A stretch of DNA of 64,000 nt from JBCDBD01 sp039184335 (GTDB lineage: Bacteria > Bacteroidota > Bacteroidia > Flavobacteriales > Flavobacteriaceae), in contig JBCDBD010000002.1 in assembly GCA_039184335.1 (NCBI GenBank), forward strand, positions 134,136 through 198,135. Reading direction: 5' to 3'. The translations under genes were made by a program, and so were the position numbers. The notes beneath the pieces are model-generated. The model was given only the letters and a program-made list of their open reading frames with translations. It was not told the origin of the DNA and made no database searches. Every line of letters begins with the position of its first letter. Within the stretch, counting starts at the first letter, position 1. Shown piece after piece: positions 35,942-45,234 of the stretch.

Positions 35942-36532
35942 TTAACCTTTCAACTTCTTCACAAACTGTTTAAGATTGTCATGCGAATGGCTGATTTCGC
36001 CATTGACCATGATAACGGGTGTCTGTACCCGCTTGCTAAAATAGCCCTGTGCCCGAAGTTTGTCCCACATGTATTCACCATATACGGGATTTTGCGAAAA
36101 GTTGAGCAAGGTAAAATCGACCTTGTTTCGATTTAGGTAATCTGTTGCATAGGTACATCGGGAGCACCCATCAATACTGAAAACGACGATTCCCGTCTCG
36201 AATTTTTCAAAAGCCGCTTCATCATAACCCTTGCTAGGCATCAGTACTTGGTGATAATCATAGGTAAAAGCAATCTGTGGCTTTGTTTTTTGTAACTTTA
36301 CCACTTCCTCTTTTTTTCCTGGTTCCACGAGTTTTACAATGGCACTGCCGTCATAGTCCAGCCCAATCACCTCACTCAGCTGAAATGTTATCTCGACAGG
36401 TTCGTCTATCGTGTTCTTGGCGTAAAAGGCAATGAACGCATCGGTCTCCTCTTCCAAGATCTGAACTGCTACTTGGGCATGGGAAAAATTCAAAAAGAAA
36501 GTAACGCATGTAATCAGAAAAAAACGGTTCAT
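35942..36532 (-). CDS. Exported glutaredoxin-like protein
   Basis: A 196-residue protein starting MNRFFLITCVTFFLNFSHAQ, a signal peptide. The C-terminal half (about 115-195) is a glutaredoxin/thioredoxin fold with a CxxC active site in VVFSIDGCSRCTYATDYLN and the cis-Pro region QTPVIMVNG. A periplasmic thiol-disulfide role is likely. The longer frame that begins at 36610 adds 26 residues without a signal and is less likely. Confidence 0.8.
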   Translation of the reverse strand: MNRFFLITCVTFFLNFSHAQVAVQILEEETDAFIAFYAKNTIDEPVEITFQLSEVIGLDYDGSAIVKLVEPGKKEEVVKLQKTKPQIAFTYDYHQVLMPSKGYDEAAFEKFETGIVVFSIDGCSRCTYATDYLNRNKVDFTLLNFSQNPVYGEYMWDKLRAQGYFSKRVQTPVIMVNGEISHSHDNLKQFVKKLKG

Positions 36533-36726
36533 TTGATCTGTTTTTAGTAGTGAAACAATGTATGGCACGGTCATTTGCCCAAAAATATAGTTATCGCATC
36601 TCATCAACATATATCAAAGTAAGGGCAAAGGCTATCGCTTCGGTCAAGATAAAAATTAAAAAACTATGGCCACTATACTTGGTTCAAAAATTAACCCAAT
36701 GGTAACGTTTTTAAAAATATATAGGC

Positions 36727-36761
36727 GCACCGCCCGGCTCACCTTTTTAATAAAGTTTAAC
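36727..36761. repeat. Flanking repeat shared with 58234-58267
   Basis: The segment with CCGGCTCACCTTTTTAATAA matches, with a few changes, the segment at 58234-58267 (GCGGCTCACCTTTTAACAAA). In both places it lies just 3' of the same gene family (a pseudogene here, the intact gene there), so the duplication includes non-coding flank. Confidence 0.7.
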
Positions 36762-36807
36762 ATTTGAAAATATCCCATTTAATGTCTCTGTTCAAATGGA
36801 CCTTTTT

Positions 36808-37079
36808 CTAATTGGGATATAAGGGCACATATTTTTCAATGATATATGGTGTAATCTTTTTCAAAGCCTCACCGTTTGTCGGATGCAATCCTGGTGCTGT
36901 ATAATATTCGATTTCCTCATCCTTCGTTTATAATACCAAATCAGGGGTTTACCGTTCTCCTTAAAAAAATCCGTTGCTGCGTTGACCTATACTTTTCTCA
37001 TACGTTCCAATTTCTTCTTGTTCATCGGTTCTGTTGGATTGCCATATTTGGATGTGGCAGAATTACATAAAACCAACAT
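36808..37079 (-). pseudogene. Decayed 3' part of a membrane HTH-like gene (paralogue of 58279-59058)
   Basis: In two frames the minus strand reads KKLERMRKV, a TAG stop, VNAATDFFKENGKPLIWYYK, and then, after a frameshift, EIEYYTAPGLHPTNGEALKK and ITPYIIEKYVP. This matches the C-terminal 100 residues of the intact gene at 58.3 kb almost position by position. One nonsense codon, at least one frameshift and loss of the N-terminal two thirds show that it is dead. An IS element lies about 75 nt beyond the 5' break. Confidence 0.85.
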
Positions 37080-37154
37080 CTCCAAAAATTTGGCCCTTAC
37101 CCATGTATTGGTATAGGGCTCCCCCGATAGTCAACAATCCACATATTGAAGTTA

Positions 37155-37956
37155 GGGCATGTTAATACAAAACGATCGATCTTTGTTCCATGAAACTAAC
37201 ACAGGAACAGTATGATTTTATAAGTTGCCATCTGCCCATAAAGCGTTGCAATGTAAGCCTTTTGGATCATCAGGTACTCAACGCCATAAGTTATGTTGTG
37301 GAGCAGGGTTGCAAGTGGCGTGCACTTCCCGAAAGGTTTAGCAATTGGCACACGGTCTATACCCGAATGAACAGGTGGTCAAAGAACGACACACTGGACA
37401 AAGTCTTCATGGCCCTATAGAAAAACGGTATCATCTGTATCAAGGTCGAGGCAATAGGACTGGACAGCACTTCGGTGAAAGTTCATCCCGATGGTACGGG
37501 CGCATTAAAAAAAACGGAGTACAGTCCATTGGAAAATCAAGGGGCGGATGGACCACCAAGGTTCATATGGTTGCCGCGGATGCCCGAACGGCGGTGACCT
37601 TTCCCCTTTCCCCCGGCAATGCCCATGACGCCCCACAGGGTAGGATGCTGATGGAGCGTATCCGGAAAGAGTGCAAAGGGGCATTCCTTATAGTGGACAC
37701 GGCCTACAAGGCCAGGGAAACATGGCAATTGGCACTTAATCTCGGCTTCGAACCGATAGTGCCGCCGAGGAAAGATAGGCTGGAGCCATGGGAGCAGAAT
37801 AGAGAAATGTACAAAAAGAGGAACCAGGTGGAAAGGCTGTTCAGAAGGTTGAAAGGGTTCAGAAGAATTTTTTCAAGGTTTGACAAACTTGACCAAATGT
37901 TTACCGCTTTTATATACATTGCGTTGATATTCGATGCAGTTAGTGTTAACACGCCC
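37155..37956 (+). mobile_element. IS5-superfamily insertion sequence (IS427-like)
   Basis: The ends are imperfect inverted repeats: GGGCATGTTAATAC on the left, and on the right, read inward on the other strand, GGGCGTGTTAACAC. TA dinucleotides flank both ends and would be the target duplication. The element is about 800 nt and carries one transposase split over two frames, as is usual for IS427-like elements. Confidence 0.8.
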
Positions 37957-37959
37957 TAG
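37190..37959 (+). pseudogene. IS5-type DDE transposase, inactivated
   Basis: The first frame encodes the N-terminal domain (LLDHQVLNAISYVVEQGCKW, RALPERFSNWHTVYTRMNRW) and stops at TAG after VFMAL, where relatives continue (VFxALQ): a CAG to TAG nonsense change. The same frame then continues through LDSTSVKVHPDGTGALKK with the first catalytic Asp. An A8 run near 37508 is a plausible -1 slippage site into the second frame, which has the second Asp (FLIVDTAYKARETW) and the Glu (QVERLFRRLKGFRRIFSRFD). The premature stop should abolish transposition unless read through. Confidence 0.85.
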
Positions 37960-38111
37960 TCTTTTCCATGTCAAACAGGTCTCTTGATTTATTATCATAA
38001 GAGTACACTTTTGGTTGACGTAGTCACAAAACTATGGTTTAACTTTGAGCTGGGCCTGCCCACATTCATTTGAAGACTTACAAGGATTTAGAAGAATGCT
38101 GAGGCTATTGG

Positions 38112-40172
38112 ATGAATCAAATGATCATGGGTATTTGCTTTAGAGAAGTTCATATAGAAATCATTTCCTTGTTTTTGATCCTTGGACATATAGGCAAGTC
38201 TTTTGCCCAACTCAATGCCACCACAATTGGAAGTGCTTCTTCCCAACCAGACAATTGCTATATCATCACCCCGGATCAACTAAATCAGTCTGGAGCTGTC
38301 TGGTTTGATAATGCCATTGATCTTTCTAATGACTTCTCTATTAACTATCAAGTATTCTATGGCACAAAGGACGTCGATGGCGCAGATGGGACTGCTTTTG
38401 TCTTCAAGCGCACTGCAACACCGCTAATTGGCGGTAATGGTGGTGGTATTGGCTATGCTGGCATCTCTAATTCATTGATTGTTGAGTTCGACACCTTTCA
38501 AAACATCGGTCTTTTCAGCAACAACGACCCGGTAGCAGACCACATTGCCATTTTAAGGGATGGAAACCCAGACCATGGTCAAGGAACCAATTTAGCGGGC
38601 CCTGTACAGGCGAGTGCTACCAGCGCTAATATTGAAGATGGGCAAGACCATGAGGTGAAGATAGCATGGGATGCTACAGGCCAAACCCTAAGTGTTTATT
38701 TTGATTGCATCTTAAGACTCACATTTGTTGAAGACATAAAGAATACCATATTCTCAGGCGATGACAGTATTTTCTTCGGGGTCGTAGGTTCTACAGGAGG
38801 TTTATCTAACCTTAACCGCGTATGCTTCAACAGTATCACATTTGTTGACAACCTTACGCTTGCTGATCAATCTATTTGTATAGGAGATACCCTAGATACC
38901 GTTGATGCAACAGTCCCCAGCGGTGTCACCTACCAATGGAGCTCTTCAACGCTTGAAATGAGTATTAGTGACCCTAACAATCCGAGCCCTTCTTTTTCTC
39001 CTACAGTAACAACCACCTATACAGTTACCATAACCGATATCTGTGGAGAAAGCATCACAGAGAGTTTCACAGTGGATGTGCTGCCTATTGAGACCCCTGC
39101 GTTCAACCCCATAGAACCTATCTGCGAGAACGAAAGCCTTTCGGCATTGCCGACCACATCGCTCAATGGCATTACAGGTAGTTGGAGTCCTGCACTAGAT
39201 AATACCGCCACAACGACCTACACGTTTACCCCAGACCCTAATGAATGTGCCACCCCTACTACACTTCAGATTGTAGTTATACCCTTGACAATACCAACAT
39301 TCAATGCTATTTCCCCTATTTGCCCAGGAGATATCATACCTCCATTACCAACTATTTCTAACAATAGTATTGTAGGTAGTTGGAGTCCTGCATTAAACAA
39401 CATGGAAACCACTACATACTCGTTTACACCTGCTTCTGGTCAAGGATGTGTAGCCGAAACTACATTGACCATAGCAGTGCAAGGACAAGTTCCGGAGTTT
39501 GACCCAATAGCAGCCCTATGTGCTGGAGAGAATATTACAGCATTACCAACCACATCCAATAATGGAATTGTAGGCAGTTGGAATCCAAGCTTAAACAATT
39601 CCGTTACCACCGTGTACACCTTTACTCCATACCCGGGACAATGCTCCTTTTCAACAACCATTGAGATTGTTATCATCCCTATACGTACTTTACAAATCAG
39701 GGCATCGACAACAACAGAAAACTTTGATGACAACCAAACCATCGAGGTAACTGTAACGGGAGGTATAGCACCTTACGAATATCGGTTAGATGATGGCCCT
39801 TGGCAAGAAAACAATGTTTTTAAACGGGTTGAGGGTTGTTTGCATACCATAACCGTTAGGCAAGTCGATTTATGCAGCAATAGTCCTGAAACATCGATTA
39901 CGGTATTGACGTATCCAAAATTCTTTACGCCAAACGGGGATCAATACAACAACAATTGGAATATCTTTTGCCTAAGCGAAAACCCAACGGCCAGAGTATC
40001 GATCTTTGATCGTTATGGTAAGTTGATCACACAATTAAGCACTAGCAGCATTGGTTGGAATGGGCGTTTTAATAACAGAGACATGCCCGCTGCTGATTAC
40101 TGGTTCTTGCTTGAGTACGAAGAAGATGATGGAAGTAAAACATTCTCATCCCACTTCACACTAAAACGTTGA
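38112..40172 (+). CDS. Secreted L-type lectin / Ig-like protein with T9SS type B sorting domain
   Basis: A 686-residue protein: signal peptide ending SFAQ near residue 36; an L-type lectin domain (about 55-245; GTAFVFKR, SLIVEFDTF, DHEVKIAWD); an Ig-like linker; three similar units of about 75 residues (each with PTTSxNGIxGSWxPxLxN and TTxYTFTP); and a C-terminal gliding-motility-type domain (KFFTPNGDQYNNNWNI ... VSIFDRYGKLI) for type IX export. It probably sits on the cell surface and binds a carbohydrate. Upstream ATGs give a long, slightly unusual signal region. Confidence 0.88.
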   Translation: MNQMIMGICFREVHIEIISLFLILGHIGKSFAQLNATTIGSASSQPDNCYIITPDQLNQSGAVWFDNAIDLSNDFSINYQVFYGTKDVDGADGTAFVFKRTATPLIGGNGGGIGYAGISNSLIVEFDTFQNIGLFSNNDPVADHIAILRDGNPDHGQGTNLAGPVQASATSANIEDGQDHEVKIAWDATGQTLSVYFDCILRLTFVEDIKNTIFSGDDSIFFGVVGSTGGLSNLNRVCFNSITFVDNLTLADQSICIGDTLDTVDATVPSGVTYQWSSSTLEMSISDPNNPSPSFSPTVTTTYTVTITDICGESITESFTVDVLPIETPAFNPIEPICENESLSALPTTSLNGITGSWSPALDNTATTTYTFTPDPNECATPTTLQIVVIPLTIPTFNAISPICPGDIIPPLPTISNNSIVGSWSPALNNMETTTYSFTPASGQGCVAETTLTIAVQGQVPEFDPIAALCAGENITALPTTSNNGIVGSWNPSLNNSVTTVYTFTPYPGQCSFSTTIEIVIIPIRTLQIRASTTTENFDDNQTIEVTVTGGIAPYEYRLDDGPWQENNVFKRVEGCLHTITVRQVDLCSNSPETSITVLTYPKFFTPNGDQYNNNWNIFCLSENPTARVSIFDRYGKLITQLSTSSIGWNGRFNNRDMPAADYWFLLEYEEDDGSKTFSSHFTLKR

Positions 40173-41139
40173 TACCTACTAAAATCACCGGCAGACCTAA
40201 ATTTATCACCATGATTTTGTTGAGTGTTTCAGGGAATCGTTAGGCTCAATTCTATGATTTTATAAACGAAAATTGCATGAGAATGAATTTACATCCTTCC
40301 CTAAACCCCATTAAAAAGTGGCTAAAGTTCAGGAGAAAACGAGTGAAAAGTGGAGCAGGAAGCCCGCTAGGGGACTTCGAAGCCCACAAGACAGGATTAA
40401 GAGCGTTCTAAGCGTTTTCAGACCTACTTTGGGGACGACTTCAGTTTCACAACCCAAAAGTCTCCATGAGTGGGGCCAATATCGTTCAATTATGGCTTTC
40501 GAAGGGGCCTGCGCAACGATTACCCCTGTTGTGCTCTGGTTTTTTTAATAAGACTCATTCAGACGGTTGATAGAGCATAAATACGCCAATATTGGAACTA
40601 TTGGTTATGTGGTTTTGTAGTAGTTAGTTCAAAAATACGATCATTAAAATTATCGCTGCTAGTGTAAGTCGTCTTTTAATTTGATCCAAATAGCACCTTA
40701 TAATTAACTCATTTTTTTGAGCCGAATAAGACTTCTGATCGGCTCATGCGCTGTAGTAGGGATTGATTTTTAAATATTCCAATACTAACTTGGAAAATCG
40801 GAATGGAAGACTTGATTCCAAATTCAGTATCAGAGTTTCGTACAAAAGAATTGAAGTGGAAGAAACCATTGGGCAAACCAGAAAAGGACAGTAGGATCAT
40901 CTTTGACACTGAAAGGACACAGAAAAGAGGATCGAGGTTTAAGGAAATGTTTTGACGTGCTACGTGCCATATCATTTTCCCAAACCCTGAAGTGGACTTA
41001 TTATCGGCATATAAACAGCGTTCTAAATCATAGCCAAACCCTTATAGACTAAACGTTTTTTAAAAATTCCACCACTTGGTAACAACAAACTAATTTATTT
41101 GGGAAAACACTAACTTTAATCCTTATTTATCTTTCATTT
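40173..41139. other. Interval without an intact gene
   Basis: No convincing gene. Short frames exist: MEDLIPNSVSEFRTKELKWK-type at 40803-40967 (54 codons, Lys and Glu rich) and an open stretch from about 40957 to 41052. They read like pieces of decayed coding sequence, but I cannot name the family. A partial stem around 40350-40390 (GAAGCCCGC/GGGGACTTC) may be a structured non-coding element. A 76-codon frame at 40318 has no coding character. Confidence 0.4.
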
Positions 41140-41591
41140 ATGAAAAAACTGCTTGTAAAAAAGGGGGGGTCATTCAAACCGCAGGAGAGATTGGCACTAA
41201 AATATATCAAGTAAAATCAGGGCTATTAAGAAGCTATTCGATAGATGCAAAAGGAAAAGAGCATATCTTTCTCTTTGCCCCAGAGGGTTGGACAATTGGC
41301 GATTTCGTAGACTCAGACTCAAAAGCGGAGTTGTATATAGATGCCCTTGAAGATTCCGTAGTGAATGTTCTTGAAAAAGACATTGATAGGAGAAACAAAA
41401 CATAAAACTCATTTTCAAAAGGATATTTGTTCTACAAAAACGGGTCATCATGCTAATGTCAAAGAACTCCGATGAACGTTATGAGCATTTTGTCAATACA
41501 TATCCTGAGAAGAGCACCTCAAAAAATGATTGCATCATATCTAGGAATAACCCCGGAGACCCTTAGTAAAGTGAAGAACAAAAAATCTTGA
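41140..41591 (+). pseudogene. Crp/Fnr-family regulator, decayed
   Basis: After the ATG, MKKLLVKKGG runs into a G7 tract where the frame changes. The next frame reads GEIGTKIYQVKSGLLRSYSI and IFLFAPEGWTIGDF, a cNMP-binding domain, and then stops. Further on, ERYEHFVNTYPE and APQKMIASYLGITPETLSKV are the end of the sensory domain and the winged-helix motif usual in flavobacterial Crp-like proteins. At least two frameshifts and an internal deletion are needed to explain the sequence. Confidence 0.85.
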
Positions 41592-41675
41592 CTATTTATT
41601 GATATTTCTTATTTTATATTAATGCATACGTACAGATTGCTAATTAACTTGCTGATTTTTAACACTAAAGTAATC

Positions 41676-42986
41676 ATGAAAATAAAAATGACACTCCTCT
41701 GTATGTCCATACTTTTATCTATGGGCTGTAAAGAAACTGCCAATAATCAACTTGCCGTTGCAGATAATGAAGAGAAATCTTTATTGGCAATCAATGACAA
41801 TACTTCAATAGATGGAGCCAATGTCTTGGCTTTTGGCCCCGACAATGTGCTATTTATAGGAGATAGTAAGGCGGGCAAATTATATGTGGTTCCTACCAAA
41901 GCCAAGGCGTTAAAAGAACCCATCCCTTATAACATGGAAAGGTTCGATATTTTAATGGCAAATAAATTGAATAGGGAACCTAGGGATATTATCATTTGTG
42001 ATATGAAAATTCATCCGCTGAGTCAAGAGGCATACGTAGCGATAAAATTGGGTCATCAACCAGATGCCAAATCAGTAATAGCAATTGTAAATCCACTTAC
42101 TACCGATGTCAAATTGCTAGAAATTTCAAAAGACGATACCAAAAGTGTTTCAATAGCAAATCCTGCTTCACCAGATTTAACGTTTTGGAATGAAACTCCT
42201 GCAACGTCCATGAATATCACAGATATCGATTACAACAATGGTTATGTGTATGTTGCCGGTTTGACCAATAGCGAATTTGCCTCTACACTTCGAAAAATTG
42301 CCTATCCATTTTCAGATACACAAGAAATGGTAAACAGTATTGAAATTTATCATGCGGTACATACCCAGAACGAAACGCGCGCACCTATACGTACGATGTT
42401 GTTTGAAGAATTTGATGGAGCATCCACTTTATTGGCAAGCTACACCTGCACGCCTCTTGTGACTATTCCGGAAGCTGAGATTCGACAGGGAGCTGATGTT
42501 AAAGGAAAAACTATCGCTGAACTTGGCTACGGAAATATACCGATAGACATGCTGGTAGTAACTACAACAGGCTTTGACGGATCGATTAGCAAAAGTTTGG
42601 TAGTAACCAATAAAAATAGGGGTGGAACAATGATTCCTTTAAATTCGGTCATGGCCGGAGCCAAAGGAAATGGAATGGTAGGACAACGTGCCATGTTTGC
42701 CTCAGGTCTAGAGGGTATTCAACAAATTCCAACAGCAAATGTAATGCAAGTCGATATTCAAAATCAACAAATGTTAGGCATAGTACGTCGCAATATTGAA
42801 ACTGGAGATATCGATTTGGTTTCAGAGTTGACAGGCACATTCTTAAGACTAAGTGATTTTATTTCAGAATATGATTTCCCAGATTACCAATATCCAGAAG
42901 CCCAAGCCGGTACAAAACAGTACCATGATATGGTAAAACAAATGGAGGGATATGCAGACTTGACTTCTCAAGAAATGGGAAGATAA
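41676..42986 (+). CDS. Lipoprotein, possible beta-propeller, unknown function
   Basis: A 436-residue protein with a lipoprotein signal (MTLLCMSILLSMGC). The body has recurring four-stranded patterns such as ANVLAFGPDNVLFIGDSKAG and ITDIDYNNGYVYVAGLTNSE that suggest a propeller of the NHL or WD type; I do not recognise a family. Start chosen at the ATG just before the signal. The GTG of the next lipoprotein gene is 13 nt downstream. Confidence 0.75.
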   Translation: MKIKMTLLCMSILLSMGCKETANNQLAVADNEEKSLLAINDNTSIDGANVLAFGPDNVLFIGDSKAGKLYVVPTKAKALKEPIPYNMERFDILMANKLNREPRDIIICDMKIHPLSQEAYVAIKLGHQPDAKSVIAIVNPLTTDVKLLEISKDDTKSVSIANPASPDLTFWNETPATSMNITDIDYNNGYVYVAGLTNSEFASTLRKIAYPFSDTQEMVNSIEIYHAVHTQNETRAPIRTMLFEEFDGASTLLASYTCTPLVTIPEAEIRQGADVKGKTIAELGYGNIPIDMLVVTTTGFDGSISKSLVVTNKNRGGTMIPLNSVMAGAKGNGMVGQRAMFASGLEGIQQIPTANVMQVDIQNQQMLGIVRRNIETGDIDLVSELTGTFLRLSDFISEYDFPDYQYPEAQAGTKQYHDMVKQMEGYADLTSQEMGR

Positions 42987-42999
42987 AACCACCTATTTT

Positions 43000-43812
43000 G
43001 TGTTGGGAAAGGTCATAAAATCTAATGTGATATGCTTTTTGGTGGTAGTGTTGACAGCTTGTAATGAAGATGTTGACAAACCGCACGTGCAAGCTGTTTA
43101 CCCAACTTCCGAAGTGCTTCCAGAAAACTTACTTCGTATGTATGTCCAGTTTTCACAACCTATGAAAACCATCGGTAATATTGAGAAAGTTAGACTTATG
43201 GATGAATATGGAAACGAGGTCAAAAATGTATTCTTCAATAACGCCCAAGAACTTTGGAACAAGGAACAAACACAACTTACGCTGATTTTAGACCCCGCTC
43301 GCGTAAAAACCGGTTTAAAAACAAATGAAGCAATGGGGTACGCTATAAAGCGGAACAAAAATTACGCACTGGTTATTGAAGGCTTAGAAGATGTTTATCA
43401 TCAAAAAATGGGGGCTTCTTTTAAAAAGAAAATGACCATAGCAAAAGCAGATGTAATAAATCCTAAAACCTCGAACTGGAAATTAACCATTCCAAAAGCG
43501 AATAGCAAAAACCGTTTTGTTGTGAATTTTCCGCAAATGCTCGATTATGTTTCTTTAAAACAACGGTTGATCATTACGGATAATGACAACAATCGGATTG
43601 AAGGATTGATTTCAATAGAACAACAAGAAACACAATGGAGTTTCGAGCCGAAACAAACTTGGAAAGCCGGAAAGTATATATTATATGTGAATACAAGGTT
43701 AGAAGACCCCTCTGGGAATAACCTCAATGGATTGTTTGACCATAAGATTGGAAGTTTAAAATATAAAAAAGAAGGGGTAATTGAAAAAGTGCCATTTACC
43801 ATAAGACTATAA
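43000..43812 (+). CDS. Lipoprotein with Ig-like region, unknown function
   Basis: A 270-residue protein that begins with GTG and has no in-frame ATG before the lipobox (CFLVVVLTAC, residues 12-21). Residues 30-120 (VQAVYPTSEVLPENLLRMYV and FSQPMKTIGNI) look like a bacterial Ig-like (SbsA-type) domain; the end (WKAGKYILYVNTRLEDPSGN) repeats the pattern. It is cotranscribed with the propeller lipoprotein and the dead hydrolase gene. Confidence 0.72.
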   Translation: MLGKVIKSNVICFLVVVLTACNEDVDKPHVQAVYPTSEVLPENLLRMYVQFSQPMKTIGNIEKVRLMDEYGNEVKNVFFNNAQELWNKEQTQLTLILDPARVKTGLKTNEAMGYAIKRNKNYALVIEGLEDVYHQKMGASFKKKMTIAKADVINPKTSNWKLTIPKANSKNRFVVNFPQMLDYVSLKQRLIITDNDNNRIEGLISIEQQETQWSFEPKQTWKAGKYILYVNTRLEDPSGNNLNGLFDHKIGSLKYKKEGVIEKVPFTIRL

Positions 43813-43814
43813 AT

Positions 43815-44819
43815 ATGTAATCAAAGACTATTTATCTATCCATACCGATCATCGTATCAGTATTGGTGATTTCATCCTGTAAGCAAAAAGAAGTTGATAA
43901 CAATGAAAGCGAAACAGTTGAAAAAGCTTCGCAAGAATATAAACGAGACCTAATCTCAACCACAGACATATTTTTTCATGGATTTCGTGATATTGATATT
44001 ACGATAGATGGGATTAATATTCATGATGTGATCGGTGGTTCTGGAGCACCTTTGCTATTGTTACATGGTGCGCAAGAATCCCATGTCATGTGGCGCGATA
44101 TAGCACCAAAGCTTGCTAAAGACTTCACCGTAGTTATACCAGATTTACGTGGTTATGGGCGAAGTGATAAGCCCTAAGACGGCGATTACTCAAAAAGACG
44201 AATGGCCAAAGACCAAATAGAATTGATGCGCACCTTAGGATATGATACCTTAGGATATGATACCTTTCTCATTGCTTCCCATGATAGAGGGTCGCATACT
44301 GCTAGAAGGTTGACTAAAGATTACCCGAAAGCGGTCAAGAAAATGGTCATTATGGATATTATTCCTGCAACCAATGTTTGGGAACATATAGATGATAAAG
44401 TCGCAAATCGGTTTTGGAGTTGGTTGTTCTGGTCGCAACCTTACCCATTACCCGAAAAAATGATGAGACCCCAAGCAGGTGAGTTCGTAAAAATGATAGC
44501 TGGTGATGATATTGAAGCAGGGGAAGATTATGCCGCAACGAATGGAACAGATGAAGCATTTCACGCCATGTGCGAAGATTATCGCGCCAGTAAAGGCATT
44601 GATATCGCACATGATAAAGCCGATGCGCATATAAAAATCAATGTTCCCACCCTGGTCATTTGGGGTAAAAAATCCAATACTGGCGAGTTTGATTATCCAA
44701 CAATATGGAAAAATGAAGTACATGAGGTTTCTTTTCTAGAACTAGATTGCGGCCATTTCGTAGTGGAAGAAAAACCACGGGAAGTATTAGAAGCAACACT
44801 TTCATTTTTAACTAAATAA
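43815..44819 (+). pseudogene. Alpha/beta hydrolase lipoprotein (dehalogenase-like), two nonsense codons
   Basis: One uninterrupted frame of 335 codons encodes a lipoprotein signal (IPIIVSVLVISSC), an alpha/beta hydrolase fold with the oxyanion HGAQESHVMWRDIAPKLA, VVIPDLRGYGRSDKP, nucleophile ASHDRGSHTARRL, and final His in DCGHFVVEEKP. It resembles fluoroacetate-dehalogenase or epoxide-hydrolase branches. Codon 2 and codon 121 are TAA, both in the correct frame. A 15-nt tandem duplication (44233-44262) repeats TLGYD just before the nucleophile elbow. Shorter products could start after each stop, but none would contain the whole fold. Confidence 0.8.
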
Positions 44820-45234
44820 TCGGTGAAAGCGCTACAAGAGAATAAAAAAAGTATTGGCCTTTGGTGCAAGCAAAAGCTGAACTTCAACACATAAAATATT
44901 GAAACCTAGTACGGCCGATGAACTTGAAAACGTGTGAGTGATGCTGGCCGATTTAAACGAATATGCGTAACCATTATATGCTATTGATTTAGATAAGGAA
45001 AATGGTGTAGATAGAAAAGCGATGGAGTTTTATGTATAGATGACGCTAACCCACGTAATTTTAATATCAGTTACAGAACACAATATGAAGGCTTCCCTGT
45101 TTTTTTTAGTTTTGGAGAATTCAAAAAGTATAAAATAGCAAAAGCAAAACAAAGTATATGAAATCATAGCACCCATTCGGTCATTACACTTGATATACTA
45201 ACCGCTGTGCTTCATGATAACCAATCAAAAACAA
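44820..45234 (+). other. Decayed coding remnants upstream of the DUF6090 array
   Basis: A short frame ending near 45162 (NPRNFNISYRTQYEGFPV and FGEFKKYKIAKAKQ) looks like the end of a protein, but its upstream part is broken by stops in all frames. The stretch also contains the first copy of a repeat (45141-45170) that recurs before the third DUF6090 gene. Confidence 0.45.
45141..45170 (+). repeat. Intergenic repeat, copy 1
   Basis: The sequence AAAGCAAAACAAAGTATATG, followed by AAATCATAGC, matches copy 2 at 46781-46812 (AAAGCACAACAATGTATATG, then ATATCATAAC) at about five of every six bases. Confidence 0.6.

Noticed and set aside
36533..36610. N-terminal extension of the glutaredoxin-like protein
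   Set aside because: The first 26 residues would bury a good signal peptide inside the protein.
36876..37070. Plus-strand frame of 64 codons
   Set aside because: It is the antisense of a pseudogene whose minus-strand translation matches a real protein; its own composition is not protein-like.
40318..40548. Plus-strand frame of 76 codons (starts MAKVQEKTSEKW)
   Set aside because: The sequence contains stem-like elements, the frame has no recognisable domain and composition is unlike neighbouring genes; treated as non-coding.
43815..44819. Stop-codon recoding in the hydrolase gene
   Set aside because: TAA ends many clearly normal genes in this window, so general reassignment is excluded.
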